Shown here: in pieces, positions 21,051 to 30,157 of the stretch
Position numbering within the stretch: position 1 is the stretch's first letter
Layout of the letters: every line of letters starts with the position of its first letter
Made by a program: the position numbers and the translations under genes
NCBI GenBank assembly: GCA_021845985.1
Contig: JAJZES010000038.1
Coordinates: 1 to 64,000 of the forward strand
DNA: 64,000 nucleotides
Origin: Pseudomonadota bacterium
GTDB taxonomy: Bacteria > Pseudomonadota > Alphaproteobacteria > Acetobacterales > Acetobacteraceae
Reading direction: 5' to 3'
Notes under the pieces: generated by a model
Databases searched by the model: none
Seen by the model: the letters and a program-made list of their open reading frames with translations, nothing else
Told to the model about the DNA's origin: nothing

Positions 21051-22105
21051 TGAAAACCATCAAGGGACCGGGATTGTTTCTGGCGCAATTCGTCGGCGCT
21101 GCGCCGCCGTTCGACACGCTCGCCGGCATCGCTCGCTGGGCCGCCGGCCTGGGCTACACGGCGATCCAGATTCCGACCAATGAACGCCGCTTCTTCGATC
21201 TCGACACCGCCGCCGAGAGTCAGACCTATTGCGACGAGCTGCGCGGCATGCTGGCCGATCTCGGCCTGCAGATCAGCGAGCTTTCGACCCATATCCAGGG
21301 CCAGTTGGTCGCCGTGCATCCGGCCTATGCGCCGATGTTCGACGGCTTCGCTCCGCCGCAGGTGCGCGGCAACGCCACCGCGCGGCAGCACTGGGCGATC
21401 GACCAGGTGCGCAAGGGCGCCACCGCCTCGCGCCGTCTCGGCCTGACCGAAAGCGTCACCTTCTCCGGCGCGCTGGCGTGGCCCTACGTCTATCCCTGGC
21501 CGCAGCGGCCGGCGGGGCTGATCGACGAGGCGTTCGGCGAGCTGGCGCGGCTGTGGCGGCCGATCCTCGACCACTACGACGCGGCCGGGGTCAATCTGTG
21601 CTACGAGCTGCACCCCTGCGAGGATCTGTTCGACGGCGCCACCTTCGAGATGTTTCTCGACCGCGTCGGCAACCACCGGCGCTGCCACATCAACTACGAC
21701 GCCAGCCATTTCATCAAGCAGGGGCTGGATTATCTCGAGTTCATTGATTTCTACCACGAGCGCATCAAGATGTTCCACGTCAAGGACGCCGAGTTCAACC
21801 CGAGCGGACGTCAGGGCATGTTCAGCGGCTACCAGCCATGGCTGAAGCGCGCCGCACGGGATCGCTCGCTCGGCGACGGGCAGGTGGACTTCAAAGGCAT
21901 ATTCTCCAAACTCGCCGAATGTGATTATGCCGGATGGGCGGTCTACGAATGGGAGTGCTGCCTGATGCACCCGGAGGAGGCGGCGCGCAAAGGCGCGCCG
22001 TTCATCGCCGAGCACATCATCCACGTCACCGACAAGACGTTCGACGATTTCGCCGGCACCGGCGCCGACCGGACGACGACGCGGCACCTGCTCGGGCTCG
22101 GCTGA
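21050..22105 (+). CDS. Sugar phosphate isomerase/epimerase-like TIM-barrel protein
   Basis: LCYELHPCEDLFDGATFEMFLDRVGNHRRCHINYDASHFIKQGLDYLEFIDFYHERIKMFHVKDAEFNP. GTG/ATG start overlaps the SDR stop. Confidence 0.9.
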   Translation: MKTIKGPGLFLAQFVGAAPPFDTLAGIARWAAGLGYTAIQIPTNERRFFDLDTAAESQTYCDELRGMLADLGLQISELSTHIQGQLVAVHPAYAPMFDGFAPPQVRGNATARQHWAIDQVRKGATASRRLGLTESVTFSGALAWPYVYPWPQRPAGLIDEAFGELARLWRPILDHYDAAGVNLCYELHPCEDLFDGATFEMFLDRVGNHRRCHINYDASHFIKQGLDYLEFIDFYHERIKMFHVKDAEFNPSGRQGMFSGYQPWLKRAARDRSLGDGQVDFKGIFSKLAECDYAGWAVYEWECCLMHPEEAARKGAPFIAEHIIHVTDKTFDDFAGTGADRTTTRHLLGLG

Positions 22106-23286
22106 TGGTCGCGGCCTCGGCGGCGGAGGCGGGCAGCCGGCGGCTGCGCCTCGGCATGGTCGGCGGCGGACGCGGCGCGTTCATCGGCGCGGTGCATCGC
22201 ATGGCGGCGCGGCTCGATGACCGGTTCGAACTGGTCGCCGGCGCATTGTCCGCCGATGCCGCGCGCGCCGCCGCCTCGGCCGCCGATCTGCGCCTCGCGC
22301 CCGACCGCGCCTATGCCGATTTCCGCGCCATGGCGCAGGCCGAGGCGGCGCGGCCGGACGGCATCGAGGCGGTGGCGATCGTCACGCCGAATCATCTGCA
22401 TGTGCCGGTGGCGCGTGCCTTCCTCGCCGCCGGCATCGACGTGATCTGCGACAAGCCGCTGGCGGCGACGCTGGCCGAGGCGCGCGCGCTTGCCGCCACG
22501 GCCCGCGCCTCCGGTCTGATCTGTGCCGTGACCTACAACAATACCGGGCATGCGATGGTGCGTCAGGCACGGGCGATGGTGCAGGGCGGCGAGATCGGCG
22601 CGCTGCGCCGCGTGCAGGTGGAATACGCGCAGGACTGGCTGACCGTGCCGATCGAGAGCGACGGCCAAAAGCAGGCGGCGTGGCGGCTCGATCCGGTGCA
22701 GGCCGGCATCGGCGGCTGCATCGCCGATATCGGCACGCATGCCTATAATCTCGCCGCCTATGTCACCGGCCTTACCGCCGACGCGGTCTGCGCCGAACTG
22801 TCGCGCTTCGTCCCCGGACGGCGGCTCGATGACGATGCGGCGGTGCTGCTGCGCTACGGCGAGGGCGTGCGCGGCATGCTGTGGGCGAGCCAGGTGGCGC
22901 CGGGCAACGACAATGCGCTGACCCTGCGCGTGTTCGGCGCGCGCGGCGGCATCGCCTGGGCGCAGGAGCGGCCAGACGAGCTGCTGGTGACGCGGCATGG
23001 CGCGCCGCAGGTCCGGCTGGTGCGCGGCGGGGCGGGGCTGAGCGATGCGGCAACGCGGGCGACGCGACTGCCGCCGGGTCATCCCGAGGGCTATGCCGAG
23101 GCGTTTGCCACCGTCTATGCCGACGCCGCGGAGCTGATCGGCGCCCGGCGCGACGGGCGCCCGCCCGATCCGCTGGCAACGACGGTGCCGACGGTCGCCG
23201 ATGGCGTCGCGGCGATGTGCTTCGTCGCCGCCTGCGTCGCCTCCAGCGAGGCCGGCGGATGCTGGACGCCGGTGGCCGAGGCGTGA
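22105..23286 (+). CDS. Gfo/Idh/MocA-family oxidoreductase
   Basis: LRLGMVGGGRGAFIGAVHRMAARL ... AFLAAGIDVICDKPLAATLAEA. Overlaps the upstream stop. Confidence 0.94.
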   Translation: MVAASAAEAGSRRLRLGMVGGGRGAFIGAVHRMAARLDDRFELVAGALSADAARAAASAADLRLAPDRAYADFRAMAQAEAARPDGIEAVAIVTPNHLHVPVARAFLAAGIDVICDKPLAATLAEARALAATARASGLICAVTYNNTGHAMVRQARAMVQGGEIGALRRVQVEYAQDWLTVPIESDGQKQAAWRLDPVQAGIGGCIADIGTHAYNLAAYVTGLTADAVCAELSRFVPGRRLDDDAAVLLRYGEGVRGMLWASQVAPGNDNALTLRVFGARGGIAWAQERPDELLVTRHGAPQVRLVRGGAGLSDAATRATRLPPGHPEGYAEAFATVYADAAELIGARRDGRPPDPLATTVPTVADGVAAMCFVAACVASSEAGGCWTPVAEA

Positions 23287-23301
23287 GGTCCCGCCCGGCG
23301 G

Positions 23302-24396
23302 CTACAGCGCCACCACCCGCCGCTCGCGAATGCTGGTGTCGGCGGCCAGCACGATGCGCAGGCTGTTGACCGCGTCGTCCCAGTGGCGCGACAGGTCGAG
23401 ATCGCCGCGAATCGCATCGCGCAGCCATGCCTGCTCGCGCGCGCTGATGCCGTGATGGTCCGGTGCGTCGGCCATGGCGATGTCCTCGTCGTCGAACGCC
23501 ATCGCATCGCCGGCGCCGAGTGCGGCGTGATGCACCCGCAGCACGCCGGGGCGCAAATGCGTTTCGATGTCGGAGGAGACGGTCAGCGTCGTGCCGGCCG
23601 GATTGCGCCGGCCATAGCCCGGCGTCAGGATGCTGACCGAGCCGCGCGGGCCGATCACGTCCTTTACGAAGAACGCCGTCTCGCTCATCATCGGCCCCCA
23701 TCCGGCCTCGTACCAGCCGACCGAGCCGTCATCGAACATCACCTGGAGCTGGCCGTAATTGTACATGTCCGGCGCGATCTCCTGGCTCAGCCGCGCCCCC
23801 ATCGCATGCACGCGCAGCGGCCGCGCGCCGGTCATCAGACACATCAGATCGACGTAATGCACGCCGCAATCGACGATCGGCGACAGCGAGGCGAGCAGAT
23901 TGCGGTGCCATGTCCAAGCCGGGCCGATGGATTGCTGATTGAGGTTCATCCGCATCACCAGCGGCTTGCCGAGGCCCTGCGCCACCTCGACCAGCCGCGC
24001 CCAGCTCGGGCTGTGGCGGGCGCCGTAGCCGATGACCATTTTGCGCCCCGCCCGGCGCGCCGCGGCGACCGTGCGTTCGGCATCGGCAACGGTTTCGGCC
24101 AGCGGCTTTTCGACGAACACATGCGCCCCGGCGGCGACGGCGCGGATGGCGAAATCGGCATGCGTGTCGGGCCAGGTATTGATCGACACGACATCCGGCC
24201 GCAGCGTCGCCAGCGCCTGCGCATAATCGGCAAAGCGCGGCAGATGCGCCCAGCGCGGCGGCAGGTCGTGCCGGTCGGCGATGCCGCGGGCGCACAGCCC
24301 GGCCAGTTCGTATCCCTCCAGCGCCTCATAGGCCAGCGCATGGGTGACGCCCATATGTCCCAGCCCGACCACCAGGACCCGCAGCGTGTCGGTCAT
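23302..24396 (-). CDS. Gfo/Idh/MocA-family oxidoreductase
   Basis: LRVLVVGLGHMGVTHALAYEAL ... AAGAHVFVEKPLAETVADAERTV. Confidence 0.94.
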   Translation of the reverse strand: MTDTLRVLVVGLGHMGVTHALAYEALEGYELAGLCARGIADRHDLPPRWAHLPRFADYAQALATLRPDVVSINTWPDTHADFAIRAVAAGAHVFVEKPLAETVADAERTVAAARRAGRKMVIGYGARHSPSWARLVEVAQGLGKPLVMRMNLNQQSIGPAWTWHRNLLASLSPIVDCGVHYVDLMCLMTGARPLRVHAMGARLSQEIAPDMYNYGQLQVMFDDGSVGWYEAGWGPMMSETAFFVKDVIGPRGSVSILTPGYGRRNPAGTTLTVSSDIETHLRPGVLRVHHAALGAGDAMAFDDEDIAMADAPDHHGISAREQAWLRDAIRGDLDLSRHWDDAVNSLRIVLAADTSIRERRVVAL

Positions 24397-24436
24397 GCTA
24401 TCCTCCGCCCTCGGCGCCGGCCGATCTGATCCCCGC

Positions 24437-25315
24437 ATGACCGCCCGCGTCAACTTCTGTGTCGATGCCGGCGGCACCCGCTGCCGTGGCCGGCTGGTCG
24501 ATGCGGCGGGCGGCGTGCTCGCCAGCGCCGAAGCCGGCCCGTGCAACCCCGCGACTGACCTCGACCGCGCCGCCGACAGCCTGAGCCGGCTGTGGGCGCT
24601 GTGCGCGGCGGGGCATGCGGCGGCCGATGTGGGGCTGGCGCTGGGCGGCGCCGGGCTGTCCTCGGCGGCGGTGCGGGCGCGCTTCCTCGCCGTGCTGCCG
24701 CGCTTCGCCGCTGCGGTGGTGATGAGCGACGGCTATGCGGCGCTGATCGGCGCCGGCGGCGGCCGGCCCGGCGGCCTGATCATCGCCGGCACTGGCATCG
24801 CCGCGCACCGGTTGTTCGACGACGGAACCTCGATCGAGCGCGACGGCTGGGGCTGGGTCGGCGGCGACCGGGGCAGCGGTGCCTGGATCGGCCAGCGGGC
24901 GCTGCGTCACGCGCTGGCGGCCGAGGATCGCATCGTGGCGCATGATGCCCTGTCGCGCGCGGTGCTGGCGCCGCTGCGCGCGCCGACCCTCCGGGACGGG
25001 CTGACCGGCCTCGGGCCGGACCGGCTGGCGGCGCTCGCCCCGCTGGTGCTGGCCGCCGCCGCCGCCGGCGATGCCACCGCCGGGCGCATTCTCGACCGCG
25101 CCGCGGCGCTGCTCGCGGCACTGGCGGGAACGCTGCGGCTCGGCGCGGCGGATCAGTTGTTCATGGCCGGTGGTCTGGCGGCGGCGCTGGCGCCGCGCGT
25201 CGCCGCCCGGCTCGGCCGCAGGATTGACGCGCCGGCGGCCGACGCGCAGGAAGGCTGCCGGCTGGTCGCCATCGGTGCGGCGCCGCCGGAAGTCGTGCGG
25301 GAGAGCGGTGCATGA
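24437..25315 (+). CDS. BadF/BadG-type ATPase, N-acetylglucosamine-kinase-like
   Basis: VNFCVDAGGTRCRGRLVDAAGG; GGLIIAGTGIAAHRLF; GWGWVGGDRGSGAWIGQRALR. Confidence 0.88.
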   Translation: MTARVNFCVDAGGTRCRGRLVDAAGGVLASAEAGPCNPATDLDRAADSLSRLWALCAAGHAAADVGLALGGAGLSSAAVRARFLAVLPRFAAAVVMSDGYAALIGAGGGRPGGLIIAGTGIAAHRLFDDGTSIERDGWGWVGGDRGSGAWIGQRALRHALAAEDRIVAHDALSRAVLAPLRAPTLRDGLTGLGPDRLAALAPLVLAAAAAGDATAGRILDRAAALLAALAGTLRLGAADQLFMAGGLAAALAPRVAARLGRRIDAPAADAQEGCRLVAIGAAPPEVVRESGA

Positions 25316-26406
25316 CCACGCCGCGGGGCAGCATCCTGACACCGGCCGGCTGGGTGCGCGGCGAGGTGACGATGGCGCAGGGGCGCATCGCCGCGGTCGT
25401 CGGCGCCGACCGGCCGCCCGAGCCGCCCTATATTCTGCCGGGGTTCATCGACCTGCATGTGCATGGCGGCGGCGGCCATGACGGGATGACCGGGGCGGCG
25501 GCGCTGCGCGGCATGCTGCGCTATCATGCGGCGCACGGCACGGTGGCGCTGGCGCCGACCACGGTGACGGAAACCGCTTCGGCGATCCGCGCCACCCTGG
25601 CCGACATCGCCGCCATCGCCGCGCGGCCCGGCGCCGGTGAGCCGCTGGTGCTCGGCGCGCATCTCGAAGGTCCGTTCATCAATCCCGCCCGGCTCGGCGC
25701 GCAGGTGCCGCGCACGCGCGACGGCGATGCGGCGCTGGCCGATGCCTGGGCCGCCGAATGCCCGATCGTCGTCGCCACCGTGGCGCCGGAAATCCCCGGC
25801 GGGCTGGCGGTGATCCGGGCACTCGCCGGCCATCGCTGCCGGGTGCAGATCGGCCACAGCATCGCCAGCGACGCCGAGTGCGCCGCCGCCTTCGCCTGCG
25901 GCTGCACCGGCTTTACTCATCTGTTCAACGCCATGACCGGACTGCACCACCGCACCCAGGGGGTCGCCGGCTACGCCCTGGCGCATGCCGATCATGCCGA
26001 ACTGATCTGCGACCTGTGCCATGTCCAGGCCACCACGATCCACGCCGCGCGGCGCGCCATCCCGCGCCTCTACGCGATCACCGACGCGACCACCGCCTCG
26101 GGCCTTGCCGACGGGGAGTACCACTTCGCCGGGCGGCGGGTGTACAAGCGCGACGGCCGCATCACGCTGGAGGACGGGACGACGCTGGCGGGCAGCGTCA
26201 TCACCATGGCCGATGCGCTGCGCAATCTGGTGGCGATCGGCGTGCCGCTGGCCGAGGCGTCGGCGATGACGGCGACGCGGCAGGCCGACTATCTCGGCCG
26301 CACCGATCTCGGCCGTATCGTTCCGGGCGCGCGCGCCTCGCTGGTGCGGCTGGACGCGGCTATGGCGGTCGAGGCGGTGTGGATCGACGGTGCCGTTATC
26401 GCCTGA
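25312..26406 (+). CDS. nagA: N-acetylglucosamine-6-phosphate deacetylase
   Basis: LPGFIDLHVHGGGGHDGM; GAHLEGPFINPARLGAQ; FTHLFNAMTGLHHRTQGVAG; ITDATTASGL. Confidence 0.93.
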   Translation: MTTPRGSILTPAGWVRGEVTMAQGRIAAVVGADRPPEPPYILPGFIDLHVHGGGGHDGMTGAAALRGMLRYHAAHGTVALAPTTVTETASAIRATLADIAAIAARPGAGEPLVLGAHLEGPFINPARLGAQVPRTRDGDAALADAWAAECPIVVATVAPEIPGGLAVIRALAGHRCRVQIGHSIASDAECAAAFACGCTGFTHLFNAMTGLHHRTQGVAGYALAHADHAELICDLCHVQATTIHAARRAIPRLYAITDATTASGLADGEYHFAGRRVYKRDGRITLEDGTTLAGSVITMADALRNLVAIGVPLAEASAMTATRQADYLGRTDLGRIVPGARASLVRLDAAMAVEAVWIDGAVIA

Positions 26407-26478
26407 TGTCGCGGCCCAATTGTCTTTACCGACGGCGACTGTCGATGCGACACTGAGGCGACCAAAGGGGAGAAAACA

Positions 26479-27513
26479 ATGCAAAAGCGGGTTCTGCTGG
26501 CGGCGCTGCTCGCCGCGACGGCGCTGGCCGGTTTCGGCCGCCATGCCGGGGCGGCCGACAAGACCTATATCGTCGGCGTCTCCAACACGCTGATCGGCAA
26601 TGGCTGGCGCGAGGAGATGATCTGTTCGATCAAGGCGCAGGCCAAGGCGTCGGGGATCGTCTCGAAGGTCATCCTGGCCAACCGCAACGGCGGCCCGCCG
26701 GAGCAGATCGCCGATCTGCGCAACCTGATCTCCGCCGGCGCCAACGCCATCATCGTCAACCCGTCGAGCCGCGACGCGCTCAACCCGGTGATCAAGCAGG
26801 CGGCGGCCAAGGGCATCGTCGTCGTCGCCGTCGATCAGGCGGTCAGCGCGCCGGAAGCCTATGTGCTGTCCAACGATCAAGTCGCCTATGGCCAACGCGG
26901 CGCCACCTGGCTGTTCGAGCATCTGCACGGCAAGGGCAACGTCGTCGAGATGCGCGGCATCGACGGCGTGCCGGCCGATTCCGATCGTCATGAGGGCTTC
27001 ATGGCGGCGCTGAAGGCGTATCCCGACATCAAGGTGGTGGCGATGCCGTTCACCGGCTGGGCGCTCAACACCGCGTCCAAGCAGATCCGCGACCTGATCG
27101 CCTCGGGCAAGCAGATCGACGGCGTCTGGACCTCGGGCATCGACATGGTGGTGCCGGAAGCCTACCAGACGGCGCAGAAACCGTTCGTGGCGACGGTCGG
27201 CGCCGACAACAACGGCTTCATCGGCCAGCTCATCGACTGGAAGGCGAAGGGGCTGGCGGGTGTCGCGGTCACCAACCCGGCCGCGGTCGGCGGTGCCGGG
27301 CTGGCGGTGGCGCTCGACGTGCTGCAGCACAAAGACCGTCCGCACCTGATCAAGCTGACGCCCGAGGTGTGGGACAACACCACCGATGCCGGCATGGCCA
27401 AACTGACCAGCGTGCATGAGCAGAAGCTCGACCCGTTCTACAGCGTGGCGACGCAGGTCAAGCCGTACACCACCTACAGCACCGCCGACGTGGTGGCGTG
27501 CGCGGGGCCGTGA
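26479..27513 (+). CDS. Sugar ABC transporter substrate-binding protein
   Basis: Signal peptide; YIVGVSNTLIGNGWREEMICSIKAQAKASG; ISAGANAIIVNPSSRDAL. Confidence 0.92.
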   Translation: MQKRVLLAALLAATALAGFGRHAGAADKTYIVGVSNTLIGNGWREEMICSIKAQAKASGIVSKVILANRNGGPPEQIADLRNLISAGANAIIVNPSSRDALNPVIKQAAAKGIVVVAVDQAVSAPEAYVLSNDQVAYGQRGATWLFEHLHGKGNVVEMRGIDGVPADSDRHEGFMAALKAYPDIKVVAMPFTGWALNTASKQIRDLIASGKQIDGVWTSGIDMVVPEAYQTAQKPFVATVGADNNGFIGQLIDWKAKGLAGVAVTNPAAVGGAGLAVALDVLQHKDRPHLIKLTPEVWDNTTDAGMAKLTSVHEQKLDPFYSVATQVKPYTTYSTADVVACAGP

Positions 27514-27531
27514 GTGGCGCATCCCGTCACC

Positions 27532-27560
27532 GTCATGGCCGGGCCTGTCCCGGCCATGAC
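27532..27560. repeat. REP-like palindromic element
   Basis: GTCATGGCCGGG-CCTGT-CCCGGCCATGAC, perfect 12-bp arms. Confidence 0.7.
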
Positions 27561-27564
27561 GCCA

Positions 27565-27645
27565 GCCGGCCGCCGCCTGCGATGATTTGCTGCCGGCCGC
27601 CGCCTGCGATGATTTGCTGCCGGCCGCCGCCTGCGATGATTTGCT
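27565..27645. repeat. Three perfect tandem copies of a 27-bp unit
   Basis: GCCGGCCGCCGCCTGCGATGATTTGCT x3, ending 2 nt before the ATG of the ABC ATPase. Confidence 0.95.
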
Positions 27646-27647
27646 GA

Positions 27648-29117
27648 ATGACCGGTGCCGTCCTCCTCCGGGCCGAAAACATCGCCCGCCGCTTCGGCTC
27701 CGTCGTCGCCCTGCGCTCGGCCGATCTGGAGGTGCGGGCGGGCGAGGTGCATGCCCTGATGGGCGCCAACGGCGCCGGCAAGAGCACGCTGGTCAAGATG
27801 CTGACCGGCGTGCTGCGCCCCGATGCCGGCCGCATCGTCATTCGCGGCACCGCTCATGTCTTCCGCTCGCCGGCGGCGGCGCGGCGGGCCGGTCTCGTTT
27901 CGGTCTATCAGGATCCGGCGCTGGTGCCGGATCTGACGGTCGGCGACAATATGCGTCTCGCCGGCGTCGCCGCCGCCGAGGTGCGGCGCTGGATGGAGCA
28001 GTTCGGCCTCGGCTTCGTCGCCCCCGGCGCGGTGGTGCGCGAGCTGCCGCTGCCGCTGCTGCGGCTGATCGACCTCGCCCGCGCGCTCGCCGCGGAGCCG
28101 GATATTCTGCTGCTCGATGAGATCACCGCGGCGCTGCCGGCCGATCTGGCGGCGCATGTGTTCGCCGTGGCGCGCCAGTGGCGGGCGCGCGGGCGCGCCG
28201 TCATCTTCATCTCGCATCGTCTGGCCGAGATCGCCGCCATCTGTGACCGCGCCACCGTGCTGCGCGACGGCGTCAGCGTCGGCGTGGTCGATCCGGCCAC
28301 CGGCGGGGAGGAGCGGATCGTCTCGCTAATGCTCGGCACGTCGCCGCAGGCGGCCGAGGCGCGGCGGCCCGACCATCGCGCCGCCGGCCGGCCGGCGCTG
28401 GAGGTGAAACACCTGCGCGCCGGGGAATTGCTGCGCAACGTCTCGTTCAGCCTGCATCCCGGCGAGGTGCTCGGCGTCGCCGCGCTGGAAGGGCAGGGGC
28501 AGGCGGAGCTGTTCGACTGCATCGCCGGACTGCGCCGCCCCGATGGCGGTGTCATCCTGGCCGATGGGCAGGAGGTGCGGTTTCGCCACCCGGCCGACGC
28601 GATCGGAGCCGGCATCGTGCTGGTCCCGGCCGATCGCGTGCAGGCGCTGCTGCCGCAGCGCTCGGTGCGCGAGAACATCGCGCTGCCGCTGGTGCGCCGG
28701 CTGCGCGACTGGGGGGCGCTGCCGATGCGCGCCGAGGGCGCCCGTGTCGCCGCGGCGGTGCGCCGGCTGGACATCGACACCCGCGCCGCCGCCGAGGTGC
28801 GCCGCCTGTCGGGCGGCAACCAGCAGAAAGTGGTGATCGCCCGCTGGCTGGCGCACGGGTTCCGCACGCTGCTCTGCTTCGACCCGACGCGCGGCATCGA
28901 CATCGGCACCAAGCGGCAGATCTATGCGCTGCTGCGCGAGTTGGCGGCGTCCGGGGCGGCGGTGCTGCTGTTCACCTCCGAACTGCCGGAGATCGCGCTC
29001 GCCTGCGACCGCGTCGTGGTGCTGTTCGGCGGGCGCGTGGTCGGCGAGATGCCCGCCGCCGCGGCCGACGAGCCGACCTTGCTGCGCAGCGCGCACGGGC
29101 TGACGGCTGCGGCATGA
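27648..29117 (+). CDS. Sugar ABC transporter ATP-binding protein, two NBDs
   Basis: Walker [45 protein letters not shown]. Confidence 0.94.
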   Translation: MTGAVLLRAENIARRFGSVVALRSADLEVRAGEVHALMGANGAGKSTLVKMLTGVLRPDAGRIVIRGTAHVFRSPAAARRAGLVSVYQDPALVPDLTVGDNMRLAGVAAAEVRRWMEQFGLGFVAPGAVVRELPLPLLRLIDLARALAAEPDILLLDEITAALPADLAAHVFAVARQWRARGRAVIFISHRLAEIAAICDRATVLRDGVSVGVVDPATGGEERIVSLMLGTSPQAAEARRPDHRAAGRPALEVKHLRAGELLRNVSFSLHPGEVLGVAALEGQGQAELFDCIAGLRRPDGGVILADGQEVRFRHPADAIGAGIVLVPADRVQALLPQRSVRENIALPLVRRLRDWGALPMRAEGARVAAAVRRLDIDTRAAAEVRRLSGGNQQKVVIARWLAHGFRTLLCFDPTRGIDIGTKRQIYALLRELAASGAAVLLFTSELPEIALACDRVVVLFGGRVVGEMPAAAADEPTLLRSAHGLTAAA

Positions 29118-30157
29118 GCGCGGATGACGATGACCTGACTGAGGGCGAGCTGACTGCGGGCGACCTGAGGGGCGGCGGCGGCGGCGGCGGCGGAGTCGGG
29201 CGGGCGCCGGCCTTTTTGCGCCGCAACGCGCCGCTGGTGTTCATGCCGGCGCTGGTCATCGCCTTCCTGGCCCTGACCGGCGCCATCCATCCCGATTTCG
29301 GCGCCTTCGACCTGCAATCGCTGGCGCTCGGCGCCTTGCCGCTGGCGCTGGCGGCGGCGGCGCAGACGGTGGTGGTGCTGTCGGGCGGCGTCGATCTGTC
29401 GGTCGGCCCGCTGATGGCGGTGGCCAATGTGCTGGCCGCGCGCAGCATGCAGCATGTCGATTTTCCGACCTCGCTGCTGCTCGCCGCGCTGATCCTGCTC
29501 GGCGGCGCGCTGGCCGGTGCCATCAACGGCCTCGTGCTGGTCGCCTCGCGGGTGCCGGATGTGGTGGTGACGCTGGCCGCCGGGTTCATCTGGGGCGGCG
29601 TCGCGCTGCTGATCCTGGAGCAGCCGGGCGGCGGCGCGCCGGAGGCGTTCCTCAATCTCGCCACCGGCACGTCGCTGGCGCCCTGGCTGCCGAATGCGGT
29701 CTTGCTGCTGGCCGCGGTCGTCGTCGCGGTGTGGCTGCCGGTGTCGCGCAGCCGGCTCGGGCTGGCGCTCTATGCCATCGGCAGCGACCGCACCGCAGCC
29801 TTGCGCAGCGGCGTCGCGGTCGAGCGGACGCGGTTCCTGGCCTATGTCGTCGGCGGCGTGTTCAGCGCCGTCGGCGGGCTGGCGCTGACCATGACCACCG
29901 GCATCGGCTCGCCGCTCTCCGGCACCTACTACACACTGAGCGGGCTGGCCGCGGTGGTGGTCGGCGGCGTCAGCCTGACCGGCGGGCGCGGCTTCATCGC
30001 CGGGCCGATCCTCGCCGCCTTCGTGCTGACGCTCATTCCGACCGATCTGATCTTCCTTAACATCGACCCGAATTACGGCCAGGTCATTCAGGGCACGCTG
30101 ATCGTGCTGGTGGTGATGGGCGGCGGCCTCGCCACGCTGCTGCGGCAGCGTCCGTGA
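29114..30157 (+). CDS. Sugar ABC transporter permease
   Basis: AQTVVVLSGGVDLSVGPLMAVANVLAA; 4-nt overlap with the ATPase gene. Confidence 0.93.
   Translation: MSADDDDLTEGELTAGDLRGGGGGGGGVGRAPAFLRRNAPLVFMPALVIAFLALTGAIHPDFGAFDLQSLALGALPLALAAAAQTVVVLSGGVDLSVGPLMAVANVLAARSMQHVDFPTSLLLAALILLGGALAGAINGLVLVASRVPDVVVTLAAGFIWGGVALLILEQPGGGAPEAFLNLATGTSLAPWLPNAVLLLAAVVVAVWLPVSRSRLGLALYAIGSDRTAALRSGVAVERTRFLAYVVGGVFSAVGGLALTMTTGIGSPLSGTYYTLSGLAAVVVGGVSLTGGRGFIAGPILAAFVLTLIPTDLIFLNIDPNYGQVIQGTLIVLVVMGGGLATLLRQRP

Noticed and set aside
25153-27522. 789-aa minus-strand ORF
   Set aside because: Antisense to kinase, nagA and SBP genes with clear motifs. Composition is typical of a shadow ORF.
27565-27645. 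Possible CRISPR array
   Set aside because: The 27-bp units are directly contiguous with no spacers, there are only three copies, and no cas genes are nearby.
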